A stretch of DNA of 44,595 nt from Legionellales bacterium. GTDB lineage: Bacteria > Pseudomonadota > Gammaproteobacteria > DSM-16500. The stretch covers positions 1 to 44,595 of the forward strand of contig CANJVW010000013.1 of the NCBI GenBank assembly GCA_947478495.1, given 5' to 3'. This document shows positions 9,460 through 18,323 of the stretch, in pieces. The position numbers and the translations under genes are program-made. The first letter of the stretch is position 1. Each line of letters starts with the position of its first letter. The notes under the pieces are model-generated. The model searched no databases. It was not told where the DNA came from and was given only the letters and a program-made list of their open reading frames with translations.

Positions 9460-10481
9460 GGTGCTTTACTCCTGATCGCTTGCAATACTATTTCGTGTTG
9501 CACCCGCTCCCCAATGCGCAATAAGTCTTGACGAATAGCCTCCTGACTCCACCCATCACGTTCGCGGGATAAATAAATCAAGCCACCAGCATTGAGAATA
9601 AAATCAGGAACATACATAATGCCTTTCTGATTCAATTGATCGCTAAGCTTTTTAGAATCAAGCTGATCGTTCGCAGCACCTGCGATGATTTTAGTGCGAA
9701 ACCTGTCGATGTTATTCCTATGAATAATGCGCCCCAGCGCGCAAGGCGAAAAGACATCGCATTCGACCTGATAAATGTCTTCAGAATCAACAATGATAGC
9801 ACCGAATGTATCGGCGGCTATTTTTGCACGCACCGGATTAACATCAGAAACTGTTAAGCGCGCACCGGATTCATGCAATAATTTGGCTAATTGCAACCCG
9901 ACATTGCCCACACCTTGGATTGCAACATGCACATTGTCATCCTGAGCGAAGCGAAGGATCTTTTCAGCAGCATAAGATCCTTCGCTTCGCTCAGGATGAC
10001 AATAGTGTAAATTAATTGCGGCCTTGATGCCGATAAATGCACCCAGTGCTGTAGCAAACGCCACCGCATCATCCGACTCAAATCCTACAACAAACGGCGT
10101 ATAACATTTAATAATTGCCATATCAGCTGCAGTTGTTCCACTATCAATGGTTGTAATATAGCGCCCTTTCAATGAATCCACACATTCTGCGAAACAACGA
10201 AATAGCACTTCGCGCGAGATGGGTTTTGCCGATTGCATGATAACGGCTTTCCCGCCATCGTGCTGCAATCCGCTCATGAAGGCTTTATCACGCATCGCGC
10301 GAGACAAGCGAATCACATCAATGACAGCCGCACGCTCTGAGAGGTAAGGACGTAAACGGCAACCACCTAATGCAGGGCCGCGATTATTTTTCTGAACACA
10401 AATGAATGCACGAAAATCATATTCTTTGTTTGAAAAAGAATACAAATCTGCTGTTTTAGAAGGAAAATGCTGAACGATCAT
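9456..10481 (-). CDS. Glu/Leu/Phe/Val-type amino acid dehydrogenase with in-frame palindromic insert
   Basis: A 341-residue NAD(P)-dependent oxidative deaminase of the Leu/Val/Phe dehydrogenase group. Substrate domain: GPALGGCRLRPY, then K66 and catalytic K78 in HDGGKAV. The Rossmann motif is VAIQGVGNVG, followed by SDVN. Between the two domains, residues about 160-183 (CHPERSEGS...ILRFAQDD) have no counterpart in the family and come from a 71-bp palindrome. The insertion keeps the frame and sits at the interdomain linker, so the protein may still work. Both ends overlap neighbours by 4 nt (coaX upstream, bioD downstream). The reason for its place in a biotin operon is unclear. The exact substrate (leucine, valine, phenylalanine) is not determinable. 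Confidence 0.85.
   Translation of the reverse strand: MIVQHFPSKTADLYSFSNKEYDFRAFICVQKNNRGPALGGCRLRPYLSERAAVIDVIRLSRAMRDKAFMSGLQHDGGKAVIMQSAKPISREVLFRCFAECVDSLKGRYITTIDSGTTAADMAIIKCYTPFVVGFESDDAVAFATALGAFIGIKAAINLHYCHPERSEGSYAAEKILRFAQDDNVHVAIQGVGNVGLQLAKLLHESGARLTVSDVNPVRAKIAADTFGAIIVDSEDIYQVECDVFSPCALGRIIHRNNIDRFRTKIIAGAANDQLDSKKLSDQLNQKGIMYVPDFILNAGGLIYLSRERDGWSQEAIRQDLLRIGERVQHEIVLQAIRSKAP
9933..10003. repeat. 71-bp perfect palindromic element inserted in a coding gene
   Basis: Two 30-nt arms (9933-9962 and 9974-10003) are exact reverse complements around an 11-nt loop. The core reads CATCCTGAGCGAAGCGAAGG. On the coding strand it translates without stops to a peptide containing HPERSEGS and LRFAQDD. 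From memory, peptides of this kind appear in proteins of many unrelated bacteria, as expected for a mobile palindromic repeat that tolerates coding insertion, like the Rickettsia palindromic elements. The RNA would fold into a very stable hairpin inside the message. Confidence 0.9.
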
Positions 10482-11260
10482 AATCGATCAGCATTTAGTT
10501 CATACGCATAACACAATCCTTGTAACACCAAATCCGGCAAAATCACATCGAACACCGATTGGTCCTTATATAATTGTGAAAAACCACCTGAACCAATGAC
10601 TAAAACCGGTTCAGTTGAAAAGACTTCCTTTTTATAGCCCGCTATCATTTCTTTTAATGCACCTAAATGCCCATAATACAAACCCGCTTGAATGCTCTCA
10701 CGTGTTGAACGACCAATGTAAGTGGCTGGCATTTCAATATCAACCGCCATCAATTTAGCGGTGTGTTCTTTTAAGGACTCCATCCACAAACGCATGCCAG
10801 GCAAAATACTGCCGCCTAAATATTGCTTTTTTTTTGTAATGGCACTAAAAGTGGTCGCGGTGCCCATATCGATAATAATGAGATTTTGCTCGGGGAATTG
10901 GTGTATACCGCCCATCGCATCTGCAATGCGATCTGCGCCTACTTCATTCGGATTTTTATATGTAATCATGAGCCCCGTCTTAGCGCCCGATTGCAGCACA
11001 AATAAAGGCACCGAAAAATAGGACGATAATGCATGACGCAAGGTAAAATCACAGCTCGGCACCACAGAGCACATCGCAATAGCGGATATTTCTTTCAGTG
11101 GAATTTTATTGGCTTCCAAAATGTTCAACAAAAAAATCCCGAATTGATCCGCCGTACCGATTAAATCTGTCGCATAACGAAAACGCGCAATGAGTTTTTT
11201 ATTTTCATCAAACACGCCGCCTAATATATGCGTGTTACCGACGTCAAGACACAACAACAT
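10478..11260 (-). CDS. coaX: Type III pantothenate kinase
   Basis: A 260-residue ASKHA-fold kinase for the first step of CoA synthesis (pantothenate to 4'-phosphopantothenate). Motifs are DVGNT at 6-10 (phosphate binding), GADR at 108-111 (pantothenate site) and DMGTATTF at 131-138. Type III enzymes need a monovalent cation and are not feedback-inhibited by CoA. GGAGTTATATTC before the ATG supports the start. It is 11 nt downstream of the lactonase gene and overlaps the dehydrogenase by 4 nt. In many bacteria coaX neighbours birA or biotin-related genes, which fits the operon here. Confidence 0.95.
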   Translation of the reverse strand: MLLCLDVGNTHILGGVFDENKKLIARFRYATDLIGTADQFGIFLLNILEANKIPLKEISAIAMCSVVPSCDFTLRHALSSYFSVPLFVLQSGAKTGLMITYKNPNEVGADRIADAMGGIHQFPEQNLIIIDMGTATTFSAITKKKQYLGGSILPGMRLWMESLKEHTAKLMAVDIEMPATYIGRSTRESIQAGLYYGHLGALKEMIAGYKKEVFSTEPVLVIGSGGFSQLYKDQSVFDVILPDLVLQGLCYAYELNADRL

Positions 11261-11271
11261 GAATATAACTC

Positions 11272-12150
11272 CTAGCCTAAAAATAATGGTTCAGGAATCC
11301 CTTTGATTCCTACATCAATCGCAAACACCGCACCCGACAGGGGACTTTTTTCTAATTCTTCTGCCGTCATCCGTGTGCTGGCAGATGTCACAAAAAGCGT
11401 TGTCAAATCTACCCCACCAAAACAACAACTCGTGGGCCGTTGAACAGGCATCTCAATCACATTATCAATTTTTCCATTCGGCAAATAACGTGTAATACGA
11501 AAGCCATCCCAATGCGCATTCCAAATGCACCCTTCGCTATCGACTGTTAAACCATCTGGATAACCTGCATCAGCGGGCAACGTCGCAAAAACTCGACGAT
11601 TACTAAGCGCCGCTGTCGCTAAATCAAAATCGTATTGATAAATTACTTTCGCAGGAGAATTGCAGATATAAAAAGTGGTATTATCTGGACTCCACGCAAT
11701 GCCATTGCTCACCGCAAATCCTGTGATCGATTCCGTGCATTGCCTCTCCGAATCAAGATAATAGAGTGAACCGATATCAGATTGCTCTAATAAATCTTTC
11801 GTTCCGGCCCAAAAACGCCCGGCGCGATCACATTTCCCGTCATTAAACATGACGCCTTGCTCTGCAGTCAGTGGTGTATCAATGAGAGCCACTTCACCGG
11901 AGGGCAAATGAATATGCACAAAGCTATCGCGCAATGCCGCCACCAATCCGGATCGCGAGGCCAAACCAATGCATCCAATTTCACTCGGCATCGACCATTG
12001 TCGATGAACACCGGTTGGCGGATTCAAGCAATGAAGTAAGCACCCTTCAATATCCACCCAATATAACGCATTCTCATGAGGGTGCCACAAGGGGCTTTCG
12101 CCGAGCTTAGAAGATGCCTCAAAAATACACGTCACTTTTTTTTGTTGCAT
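11272..12150 (-). CDS. SMP-30/gluconolactonase-like lactonase
   Basis: A 292-residue six-bladed beta-propeller of the SMP-30/Gluconolactonase/LRE family, which hydrolyses sugar lactones with a divalent metal. Visible family signatures are the metal-ligand Glu in KLGESPLWHP, then YWVDIEG, FNDGKCDRAGRFWAGT, SNGIAWSPD, YPDGLTVDSEGCIWNAHWDG and TSCCFGGVDLTTLFVTSA. The start at 12150 is chosen because AGAGGA precedes it; the longer frame would run into kdgK. There is no signal peptide, so it is cytoplasmic. It would supply an aldonic acid for the KDG branch encoded next door, but no dehydratase gene is present, so the sugar is unknown. Confidence 0.88.
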   Translation of the reverse strand: MQQKKVTCIFEASSKLGESPLWHPHENALYWVDIEGCLLHCLNPPTGVHRQWSMPSEIGCIGLASRSGLVAALRDSFVHIHLPSGEVALIDTPLTAEQGVMFNDGKCDRAGRFWAGTKDLLEQSDIGSLYYLDSERQCTESITGFAVSNGIAWSPDNTTFYICNSPAKVIYQYDFDLATAALSNRRVFATLPADAGYPDGLTVDSEGCIWNAHWDGFRITRYLPNGKIDNVIEMPVQRPTSCCFGGVDLTTLFVTSASTRMTAEELEKSPLSGAVFAIDVGIKGIPEPLFLG

Positions 12151-12160
12151 GAATAATCCT

Positions 12161-13084
12161 CTAAAAAATAGGCATCGCTTGTCGTGGGATAATCGCACCG
12201 GGATATTGAATCACAGTTGCAGCGAGTTGATGCCCTATACGCGCTGCTTCCATCGGTGCTTTATCTTGTAATCGTCCACTTAAATAACCTGCATTAAATG
12301 AATCACCCGCCGATGTGGTATCTACGACTCTTTCTACTCTCTCTGACGACAACTGTACTTGATCTCCATCAAGTGAAATCAAACAAGGCGATTGACCCTG
12401 CTTCACGACCACTTCAGTCACGCCCCAACTGTGATGACGCTCAGCACAGTCTTCTGGCGTCTTATCTTGAAACAATGCTTGTTCATCATCAAATGTCACC
12501 AAACTTATTTTCACTAGTCTTAAGACTTCTTTGATTCGTTCTTGCGCCACCAACAACGTTGGCCAAAGAGAAGGTCTGTAATTGGTATCAAAAATAATAG
12601 GAATGCCTTTTTTATGTGCTCTTTTCAAAATGGTTAGCAATCGATGATATTTATCATCGTCTAAAATAGCTAAGGTAATGCTCGATAAATACAAATAATC
12701 CATCGTTAACAAAATTGGCTCGAGTGCTGTGGCGTGTTCAGTCGAAAACATCTCACGCGCTGCGGATGCGCTGCGATAAAAATAAAAAGACCGCTCACCT
12801 GTTGCATCTGTGCGAATCAAATAGAGCCCGGGTAATTTGTGTGGTAGTCGTTGAATATGATCTATGTGAATACCTTCACGCTGCCAATCCAATAACATCT
12901 GATCGCTATATGGATCTCGTCCTAATAAAGTAATATAATGGATTTGCATTGGCGTTGCAGGCAATAAACGAGCAAGATAAACAGACGTGTTGATTGAATC
13001 ACCTGCGAAACTCATGGTGAGCGCTCTCGGTTGCGGCTCAGCCAATTCAATCATGGCTTCACCAATAGCTGCAAATCGACGCAT
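12161..13084 (-). CDS. kdgK: 2-dehydro-3-deoxygluconokinase (PfkB family)
   Basis: A 307-residue ribokinase/PfkB sugar kinase. The N-terminal FAAIGEAMIEL and SFAGDSINTSVYLARL match KdgK. The C-terminal signature DTTSAGDSFNAGYLSG holds the catalytic base D261. It should phosphorylate 2-keto-3-deoxygluconate to KDPG. The ATG at 13084 is preferred to a TTG at 13108 upstream. It is the first gene of the seven-gene minus-strand operon and is divergent from eda, whose product uses KDPG, which supports the substrate assignment over a generic sugar kinase. Confidence 0.88.
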   Translation of the reverse strand: MRRFAAIGEAMIELAEPQPRALTMSFAGDSINTSVYLARLLPATPMQIHYITLLGRDPYSDQMLLDWQREGIHIDHIQRLPHKLPGLYLIRTDATGERSFYFYRSASAAREMFSTEHATALEPILLTMDYLYLSSITLAILDDDKYHRLLTILKRAHKKGIPIIFDTNYRPSLWPTLLVAQERIKEVLRLVKISLVTFDDEQALFQDKTPEDCAERHHSWGVTEVVVKQGQSPCLISLDGDQVQLSSERVERVVDTTSAGDSFNAGYLSGRLQDKAPMEAARIGHQLAATVIQYPGAIIPRQAMPIF

Positions 13085-13152
13085 ATAATAGACCCGTAAA
13101 TTGAGCAAATTGAACGTTTTTTAGGATAAAGTCAAGAGGAGCCGTGCAAAAC

Positions 13153-13776
13153 ATGCAATTACAAGATATATTGAAATTATCACCTGTCGTGCCAGTCATT
13201 ACCATTTACCACGTCGAAGATGCAGTTCCTATCGCAGAAGCCCTTATAGCAGGTGGCATTCGTATCTTTGAAATTACGTTGCGCACCCCAGCGGGTTTTC
13301 CCGCTATTCAACAAATTGTTCAAAAAATACCTAATTCCGTAGTAGGCGTTGGAACAGTTATCCATCCGGATCAACTTCTCAAGGCAAAAGATTTAGGTGC
13401 TCAGTTTGCAGTCAGCCCCGGGCTCACTCCCCTCCTGCTAGAAGCAGCACAAATGCATAAAATGCCTTATCTGCCAGGTGTAGGTAGTGGATCCGATATC
13501 ATGATGGCCTTGCAGCATAATTTTAATATTGTAAAGCCTTTCCCTGCTGAATTATTGGGCGGCACGCAATGGATTACCGCTCATAAAACGGTCTTTCCGC
13601 ATCTCAACTTCTTTCCATCAGGCGGCGTGACAAAGGACAGCATGAACCATTATCTCGCGCTAGAGTCAGTTGTGTCTGTTGGCGGCACATGGCTCACACC
13701 CGCTGATGCAATTAAACGAAAAGACTGGGCTGCTATCACAGCCACTGCGCAAGAAACGCTGTCGCTCGTTGGTTAA
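13153..13776 (+). CDS. eda: KDPG/KHG aldolase
   Basis: A 207-residue class I aldolase that splits KDPG to pyruvate and glyceraldehyde-3-phosphate. The general acid/base is E40 in FEITLRT and the Schiff-base lysine is K128 in NIVKPFPAE. GVGTV and the phosphate-binding FFPSGGV are also present. The AGAGGAG site (13135-13141) is 11 nt before the ATG at 13153 but only about 2 nt before a GTG at 13144, so the ATG is preferred. It is divergent from kdgK across about 60 bp, where both promoters must lie. Downstream genes follow closely. Confidence 0.93.
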   Translation: MQLQDILKLSPVVPVITIYHVEDAVPIAEALIAGGIRIFEITLRTPAGFPAIQQIVQKIPNSVVGVGTVIHPDQLLKAKDLGAQFAVSPGLTPLLLEAAQMHKMPYLPGVGSGSDIMMALQHNFNIVKPFPAELLGGTQWITAHKTVFPHLNFFPSGGVTKDSMNHYLALESVVSVGGTWLTPADAIKRKDWAAITATAQETLSLVG

Positions 13777-13814
13777 GAGTATATAATACCGGCTCTTTTC
13801 ATTGAGAAAGACTC

Positions 13815-15764
13815 ATGGTCACCTGGTTGAAATTCAAGCGCTGCTTATTCGGTGATCCGCTCAATCCCTTTAGCCCTAATATGTTGCGGCACGTATCCCT
13901 TGTTGCCTTTCTCGCCTGGGTTGGATTGGGCGCAGACGGTCTTTCCTCTTCCTGCTACGGTCCAGAAGAAGCTTTCGTTGCACTCGGCACCCATACCCAC
14001 CTTGCGCTTTATATCGGTCTGGCTATGGCTGTTACTGTTTTCATTATTTCGGTCGGCTATAACCAAGTCATTGAATTGTTCCCCAGTGGTGGCGGTGGCT
14101 ATAAAGTCGCAACCCAACTACTGGGACCCTACATTGGACTAATATCCGGTGCAGCCCTTATTATCGATTATGTGTTAACGATTGCAGTATCAACGGCAAG
14201 TGGGATGGATGCCGTCTTCAGTTTCATGCCGCTCAGCGCATTACACTATAAATTATTTGCAGAAGCAGCGGTGATTATCTTCTTAATGGGTTGCAACATG
14301 CGTGGGATGAAAGAATCCATCAAATTCTTGCTGCCGATTTTTGTCGGTTTTATTGTCATTCACTTTATCTTAATCATTTATGGCATTGCGTCACACAGTA
14401 AAGGACTGTTTCTCCTCATCCCTGACACGATCAATGAAACAAAAAACTCAGCGCATCTCCTCGGATGGTTTCCTGTCTTAGCCCTCACCCTTCATGCCTA
14501 TTCACTCGGCAGTGGTACCTATACCGGTCTCGAAGCGGTGTCGAATAACGTCAACCGTCTGCAAGAACCGCGTGTTACCACAGGAAAATGGACCATGTTT
14601 TACATGGCGATTTCCTTAAGCTTTATGGCGGCAGGCACGACACTGCTTTATTTATTATGGAATGCCCATCCAGTGCATGGTCAAACATTGAATGCAGTGG
14701 TCTTTCACACCATTTTAGGCGATTCGATGCTAGGAAAATGTGTGCTATATAGCACATTGCTGTTAGAAGCCGGCTTGCTATTTGTGGCGGCCAATACCGG
14801 GTTTTTAGGAGGTCCCTCTGTGCTCGCCAATATGGCCGTCGACAATTGGGTACCCAATCGCTTTCGACACTTATCCACTCGACTCGTCGTACAAAACGGA
14901 TTAATCGTATTTGGTTTATCAGCACTGCTGATTTTATTATGGAGTCATGGGCGAGTCGCATGGCTCGTTATCTTGTATAGCATTAACGTATTTGTTACCT
15001 TCTCATTATCACTATTAGGATTATCCGTGTACTGGGCGAAACGTCGACAAGCCGCATCGCGTTATTGGGCCTGGCGTCTCGCTTTTTCGTTATTCGCCTG
15101 TACCATTACAACCTGCATTTTATCTGTCACGCTCGTTTCTAAATTTGAATCCGGTGGATGGGTTACCGTTCTGATTACCTGCACCGTGATTGGTTTATGT
15201 CTTTTGATTAATCGACACTATCGCGCCGTCAATAAAAAACTCGAAGCGCTCGATATGCAGCTCGGCACATCACCTGAAAAAACACTACACCCCATTATCC
15301 CTGATCCACAACAACCCACCGCTGTCATTCTCGTGGGGAGAAAACCAGGCGTTGGCATGCATACACTCCTCTGTATTTTGCGTCTTTTCCCGCGACATTT
15401 TAAAAGTTTTATTTTTTTGAGTGCTGGCATTGTAGACGTAGAAAGTTTTTCAGGTGACGTTGCGCTAGAAAAAATGAAAGAACAAGTCACCCACACGCTC
15501 GATAGCTTTGTTCAATACTGTCAACAATACGGCATTGCCGCCGAAAGTTATGCGGCCTTTGGAACAGATACCGTTGAAACACTCACGAATTTAGCGGAAA
15601 CAGTCGGAAAAACCTATCCGCACGCGCTCTTCTTTGCAAGCAAACTCATTTTCGAAAATGAAAATTGGATTACCCGTTTTTTGCATAATGAGACACCCAC
15701 TGCACTGCAACGACAGCTGCACTTACAAGGCAAAGAATTAGTTATCTTGCCGATGAGAATATAA
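13815..15764 (+). CDS. APC-family transporter with cytoplasmic C-terminal domain (KimA-like)
   Basis: A 649-residue membrane protein with about 12 TM helices (residues about 25-470) and a soluble C-terminal domain of roughly 150 residues. The N-terminal GADGLSSSCYGPEEAF, PSGGGGYKVA and LIIDYVLTIAVSTASGMDA segments resemble Bacillus KimA/YdaO, a high-affinity K+ importer, and related APC permeases. The C-terminal domain (TAVILVGRKPGVGMHTLL...) looks like the USP-type domain found in such proteins. The substrate could be K+ or an amino acid; sequence alone does not settle it. It ends 2 nt before the methyltransferase gene, implying co-transcription. Confidence 0.78.
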   Translation: MVTWLKFKRCLFGDPLNPFSPNMLRHVSLVAFLAWVGLGADGLSSSCYGPEEAFVALGTHTHLALYIGLAMAVTVFIISVGYNQVIELFPSGGGGYKVATQLLGPYIGLISGAALIIDYVLTIAVSTASGMDAVFSFMPLSALHYKLFAEAAVIIFLMGCNMRGMKESIKFLLPIFVGFIVIHFILIIYGIASHSKGLFLLIPDTINETKNSAHLLGWFPVLALTLHAYSLGSGTYTGLEAVSNNVNRLQEPRVTTGKWTMFYMAISLSFMAAGTTLLYLLWNAHPVHGQTLNAVVFHTILGDSMLGKCVLYSTLLLEAGLLFVAANTGFLGGPSVLANMAVDNWVPNRFRHLSTRLVVQNGLIVFGLSALLILLWSHGRVAWLVILYSINVFVTFSLSLLGLSVYWAKRRQAASRYWAWRLAFSLFACTITTCILSVTLVSKFESGGWVTVLITCTVIGLCLLINRHYRAVNKKLEALDMQLGTSPEKTLHPIIPDPQQPTAVILVGRKPGVGMHTLLCILRLFPRHFKSFIFLSAGIVDVESFSGDVALEKMKEQVTHTLDSFVQYCQQYGIAAESYAAFGTDTVETLTNLAETVGKTYPHALFFASKLIFENENWITRFLHNETPTALQRQLHLQGKELVILPMRI

Positions 15765-15766
15765 AA

Positions 15767-17227
15767 ATGACCATTCATCGAAAAGTCACGCTCGAACAAC
15801 ACAAACGTTTTTCTGAATCAGCGCTATGGCGCATGCAACGCGATTACTTTGAGAAAGAAGGTATTAATGCCTGGGTCAGCCAAGTCCCTTTCTATATTAC
15901 CAGCAATCCTTTTATCGCGGCCAGCTATGCAAAAATCGCGATGAGTTTCATGCGTGACTGGATTAAAGCCCACCCTGAAAGCGCAGAACAAACCTTTTAT
16001 TTTCTTGAATTAGGCACGGGATCCGGTCGATTCAGCTATCTCTTTGTCAAAGCACTGCTCGCATTAATGAAAAGTCTAAATAATACCTCTATTCGATTTT
16101 GTTATGTCATGACCGATTTTACGAAGCATAATATGCAATACTGGCAATCACACGACGCACTGAAACCTTATATTGAGCAAGGACTGATTGATTTTGCGCT
16201 ATATGATATGGAAGGTGAGCGCCCTATTACACTCATCAATCAAAATAAGCGTCTATCATCCGATCTCATCAAAAATCCACTCATTGTTTTTGCCAATTAT
16301 ATTTTTGATACTATTTCTCATGATGCCTTTACCGTGCATGAGGGCAAGCTACATGAATTGCTTTACAGCTTGCATACCGATGAAAGCAATATAGAGCATC
16401 TCCGTCCTCAAAAAATGGAAAAAATCGAAGTCACGCATAATATTCGGGAAATTAAAAATGCCTATTATGGAGATGCCCCCTTAGATGATTTACTAGAAGA
16501 ATACAAAGCGGCATTACACACAACGAACTTTCTCATTCCCATCGGCGCTATTCGAGCTATTCAATATCTTCGAAAATGCTGTAACGATCGCTTACTCATT
16601 ATCTCAACAGATAAAGGGTACAGTGCCATTGATCAACTTGATCACTTAGGACACCCCACCATTTCATTTCATAGCAGCTTTTCCATGATGGTCAATTTTC
16701 ATGCCATCAGCGAATATTTAAAAAAAACGGGCGGTGATGGCTACCTGCAGGGACCCCGCAAAGGCATTCGAACGTCTGTCTTTAGCAGCAGCTTTTCACT
16801 AAATACTCTTCCTGAAACAAAAACAGCTATCATCGATTGGGTGGAACGCTTAAGCCCATCCGATTATTTTACATTGCATAGCCGTGTGCGCGATCATTTT
16901 GATACGTACGATCTCGAAACATTAGCATCCCATTTGGAATTTGCTTTATGGGATCCCCACGTTTACTCCAAGCTCAGTCCGCGCATCATCACTTTACTCA
17001 ATGAATCACCCGATCCGCGCACTGTAGCAAGCATGGTACAAAACATGCCGCGATTAGCGGCTCATTACTATCATATGCCACAATCACCGTGCGTTTTATT
17101 CGACATCGGATTATTTTTCGAAACGATCAAAGAGTATGCCTCTGCAAAACGTTACTATCAGGAAGCGCTAGTTGTATGCCCTGATGCGCCTCACATCATA
17201 GAACGAATCAAAACATTACAAAATTAG
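15767..17227 (+). CDS. SAM-dependent methyltransferase with TPR-like C-terminus
   Basis: A 486-residue protein with a class I methyltransferase domain. Motif I is FLELGTGSGRFSY at about residue 83-95, and the acidic motif VMTDF follows about 35 residues later. The arrangement (large domain with FANYIFDTISHDAF) is reminiscent of MidA-like methyltransferases. The last 40 or so residues (DIGLFFETIKEYASAKRYYQEALVVCPDAPH) form one TPR-like helix pair. Target unknown; a protein is plausible given MidA and the TPR. No signal peptide. It is 2 nt after the transporter and 11 nt before the first small exported protein gene. Confidence 0.7.
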   Translation: MTIHRKVTLEQHKRFSESALWRMQRDYFEKEGINAWVSQVPFYITSNPFIAASYAKIAMSFMRDWIKAHPESAEQTFYFLELGTGSGRFSYLFVKALLALMKSLNNTSIRFCYVMTDFTKHNMQYWQSHDALKPYIEQGLIDFALYDMEGERPITLINQNKRLSSDLIKNPLIVFANYIFDTISHDAFTVHEGKLHELLYSLHTDESNIEHLRPQKMEKIEVTHNIREIKNAYYGDAPLDDLLEEYKAALHTTNFLIPIGAIRAIQYLRKCCNDRLLIISTDKGYSAIDQLDHLGHPTISFHSSFSMMVNFHAISEYLKKTGGDGYLQGPRKGIRTSVFSSSFSLNTLPETKTAIIDWVERLSPSDYFTLHSRVRDHFDTYDLETLASHLEFALWDPHVYSKLSPRIITLLNESPDPRTVASMVQNMPRLAAHYYHMPQSPCVLFDIGLFFETIKEYASAKRYYQEALVVCPDAPHIIERIKTLQN

Positions 17228-17238
17228 GAGTGAAATAT

Positions 17239-17691
17239 ATGCGTTACCTTTTGCTAGTCTCTATTATACTACTATCCCCTGTCGTATTCGCTGACAATAC
17301 GAGCTATTTTCAAAATACCGTTCAGTTTTCCAATGAACAATCGAAGATGGTGATCGCAACAGATGCTGTCGCTGGATTTGAAAGTCGTCTTAAACCACAC
17401 TCTACATTTCATGATCGTGACGCATTCCCCTACAATCCCGCAGAAAGCGATGTCAACCGCATCATCACTTTGAATACATCAAAAGGTCATCACCTCTGCA
17501 CCCTCACCATCACTGAAAACGGCATATCAAGCAATCATCCTTTAATATGCGAAGCCATCTCTCGCGTAGAAGCGGATAGCAAAATCTGTGATGGTGTAGA
17601 TATACCAGCAGATGCCGAATGTGGATTTCATAATTATGGTACCGCCATTCCGCTTCACCATTATATTGATCAGGTGACCATCCATTCATAA
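17239..17691 (+). CDS. Small exported protein, tandem paralogue 1
   Basis: A 150-residue protein of unrecognised family. It has a Sec signal peptide (MRYLLLVSIILLSPVVFA, cleavage before DNTS), then a mature domain of about 130 residues. The core motif is LCTLTIT followed by Cys about 20 residues on, and the end is YIDQVTIHS. The same layout recurs in the next two genes. Two further cysteines (SKICDGVD, AECGFH) are specific to this copy. AGGAG lies 8 nt before the ATG at 17239. It is likely periplasmic or secreted. No lipobox. Co-transcribed with the methyltransferase. Confidence 0.7.
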   Translation: MRYLLLVSIILLSPVVFADNTSYFQNTVQFSNEQSKMVIATDAVAGFESRLKPHSTFHDRDAFPYNPAESDVNRIITLNTSKGHHLCTLTITENGISSNHPLICEAISRVEADSKICDGVDIPADAECGFHNYGTAIPLHHYIDQVTIHS

Positions 17692-17780
17692 AATATAGCG
17701 TAATCCCCGCGTGCTTTGCTCGGCATACGATTATTTTCAAGACAGCCGACGAAATCTCCGGGGACAGAACCTAAAGTTAA

Positions 17781-17809
17781 TTGACAAAAAATTATAAAAA
17801 ATGTACGAT
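17781..17809 (+). promoter_or_regulatory. Sigma-70-type promoter before exported paralogue 2
   Basis: TTGACA (17781-17786), a 17-bp AT-rich spacer and TACGAT (17804-17809) make a near-consensus promoter 31 bp before the ATG at 17840. It implies that paralogues 2 and 3 can be transcribed independently of the upstream operon. Confidence 0.65.
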
Positions 17810-17839
17810 CTGGCTCAGTTAAAGGCAAAGGAGTGACTT

Positions 17840-18313
17840 ATGCGCCATTTATTCATCATAGCTTGCTTTGTGTTATCATCGATTACTTTTGCAGATATTC
17901 CAAGCCCCCCTATTGGCACGTCATTTACGCAAGAAGTAAAAATAGATAATCTCTCCTCAAAAGAGAGCATCCTCTACTGGGATAACGCAACGCCAGACGC
18001 TAAAGGCGATCTATCCCCAGGCAATGGAACCGCCCTGGTGCCCCTACGATTTTTTGGCCTATTTGACACAGCACCAACACAATCTTTTAAACACACCATT
18101 ACTATCGCATCAAAAGAGAGTGGTAATATCATTTGCACGCTAAAGGTAATCCTAACCCTTTCAACCACTGATCCCATCAAAAATTCTTTTACAACTGATA
18201 CGGATATATCCCGATGTGAGGCCGTATCAGATACCGATACTAGCGATGAACCCAATCATGATATAAGAGGGCTCGTGTACCGTTCAAGAATTATTGTGCA
18301 CCCCACACCATAA
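17840..18313 (+). CDS. Small exported protein, tandem paralogue 2
   Basis: A 157-residue exported protein with signal peptide MRHLFIIACFVLSSITFA cleaved before DIPS. The mature part has IICTLKVILTLSTTDP, then SRCEAV, and ends SRIIVHPTP. This matches the pattern of its neighbours: extracytoplasmic beta-rich domain, CTL motif, second Cys, terminal short strand. An AAAGGAG site precedes the ATG. It has its own near-consensus promoter. Function unknown. The two conserved Cys could form a disulfide. Confidence 0.68.
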   Translation: MRHLFIIACFVLSSITFADIPSPPIGTSFTQEVKIDNLSSKESILYWDNATPDAKGDLSPGNGTALVPLRFFGLFDTAPTQSFKHTITIASKESGNIICTLKVILTLSTTDPIKNSFTTDTDISRCEAVSDTDTSDEPNHDIRGLVYRSRIIVHPTP

Positions 18314-18323
18314 GGAATTTTTT

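Noticed and set aside
9887-10081. Minus-strand 64-codon ORF across the palindrome
   Set aside because: It is an alternative frame of the dehydrogenase and palindrome. The dehydrogenase frame carries the family motifs.
143-17772. GACAGAACC motif shared by 146-154, 310-318 and 17763-17771 as a dispersed repeat
   Set aside because: Only 310-318 fits an IS terminus. At 146 it is part of transposase codons, and at 17763 the flanks differ, so a common repeat is not supported.
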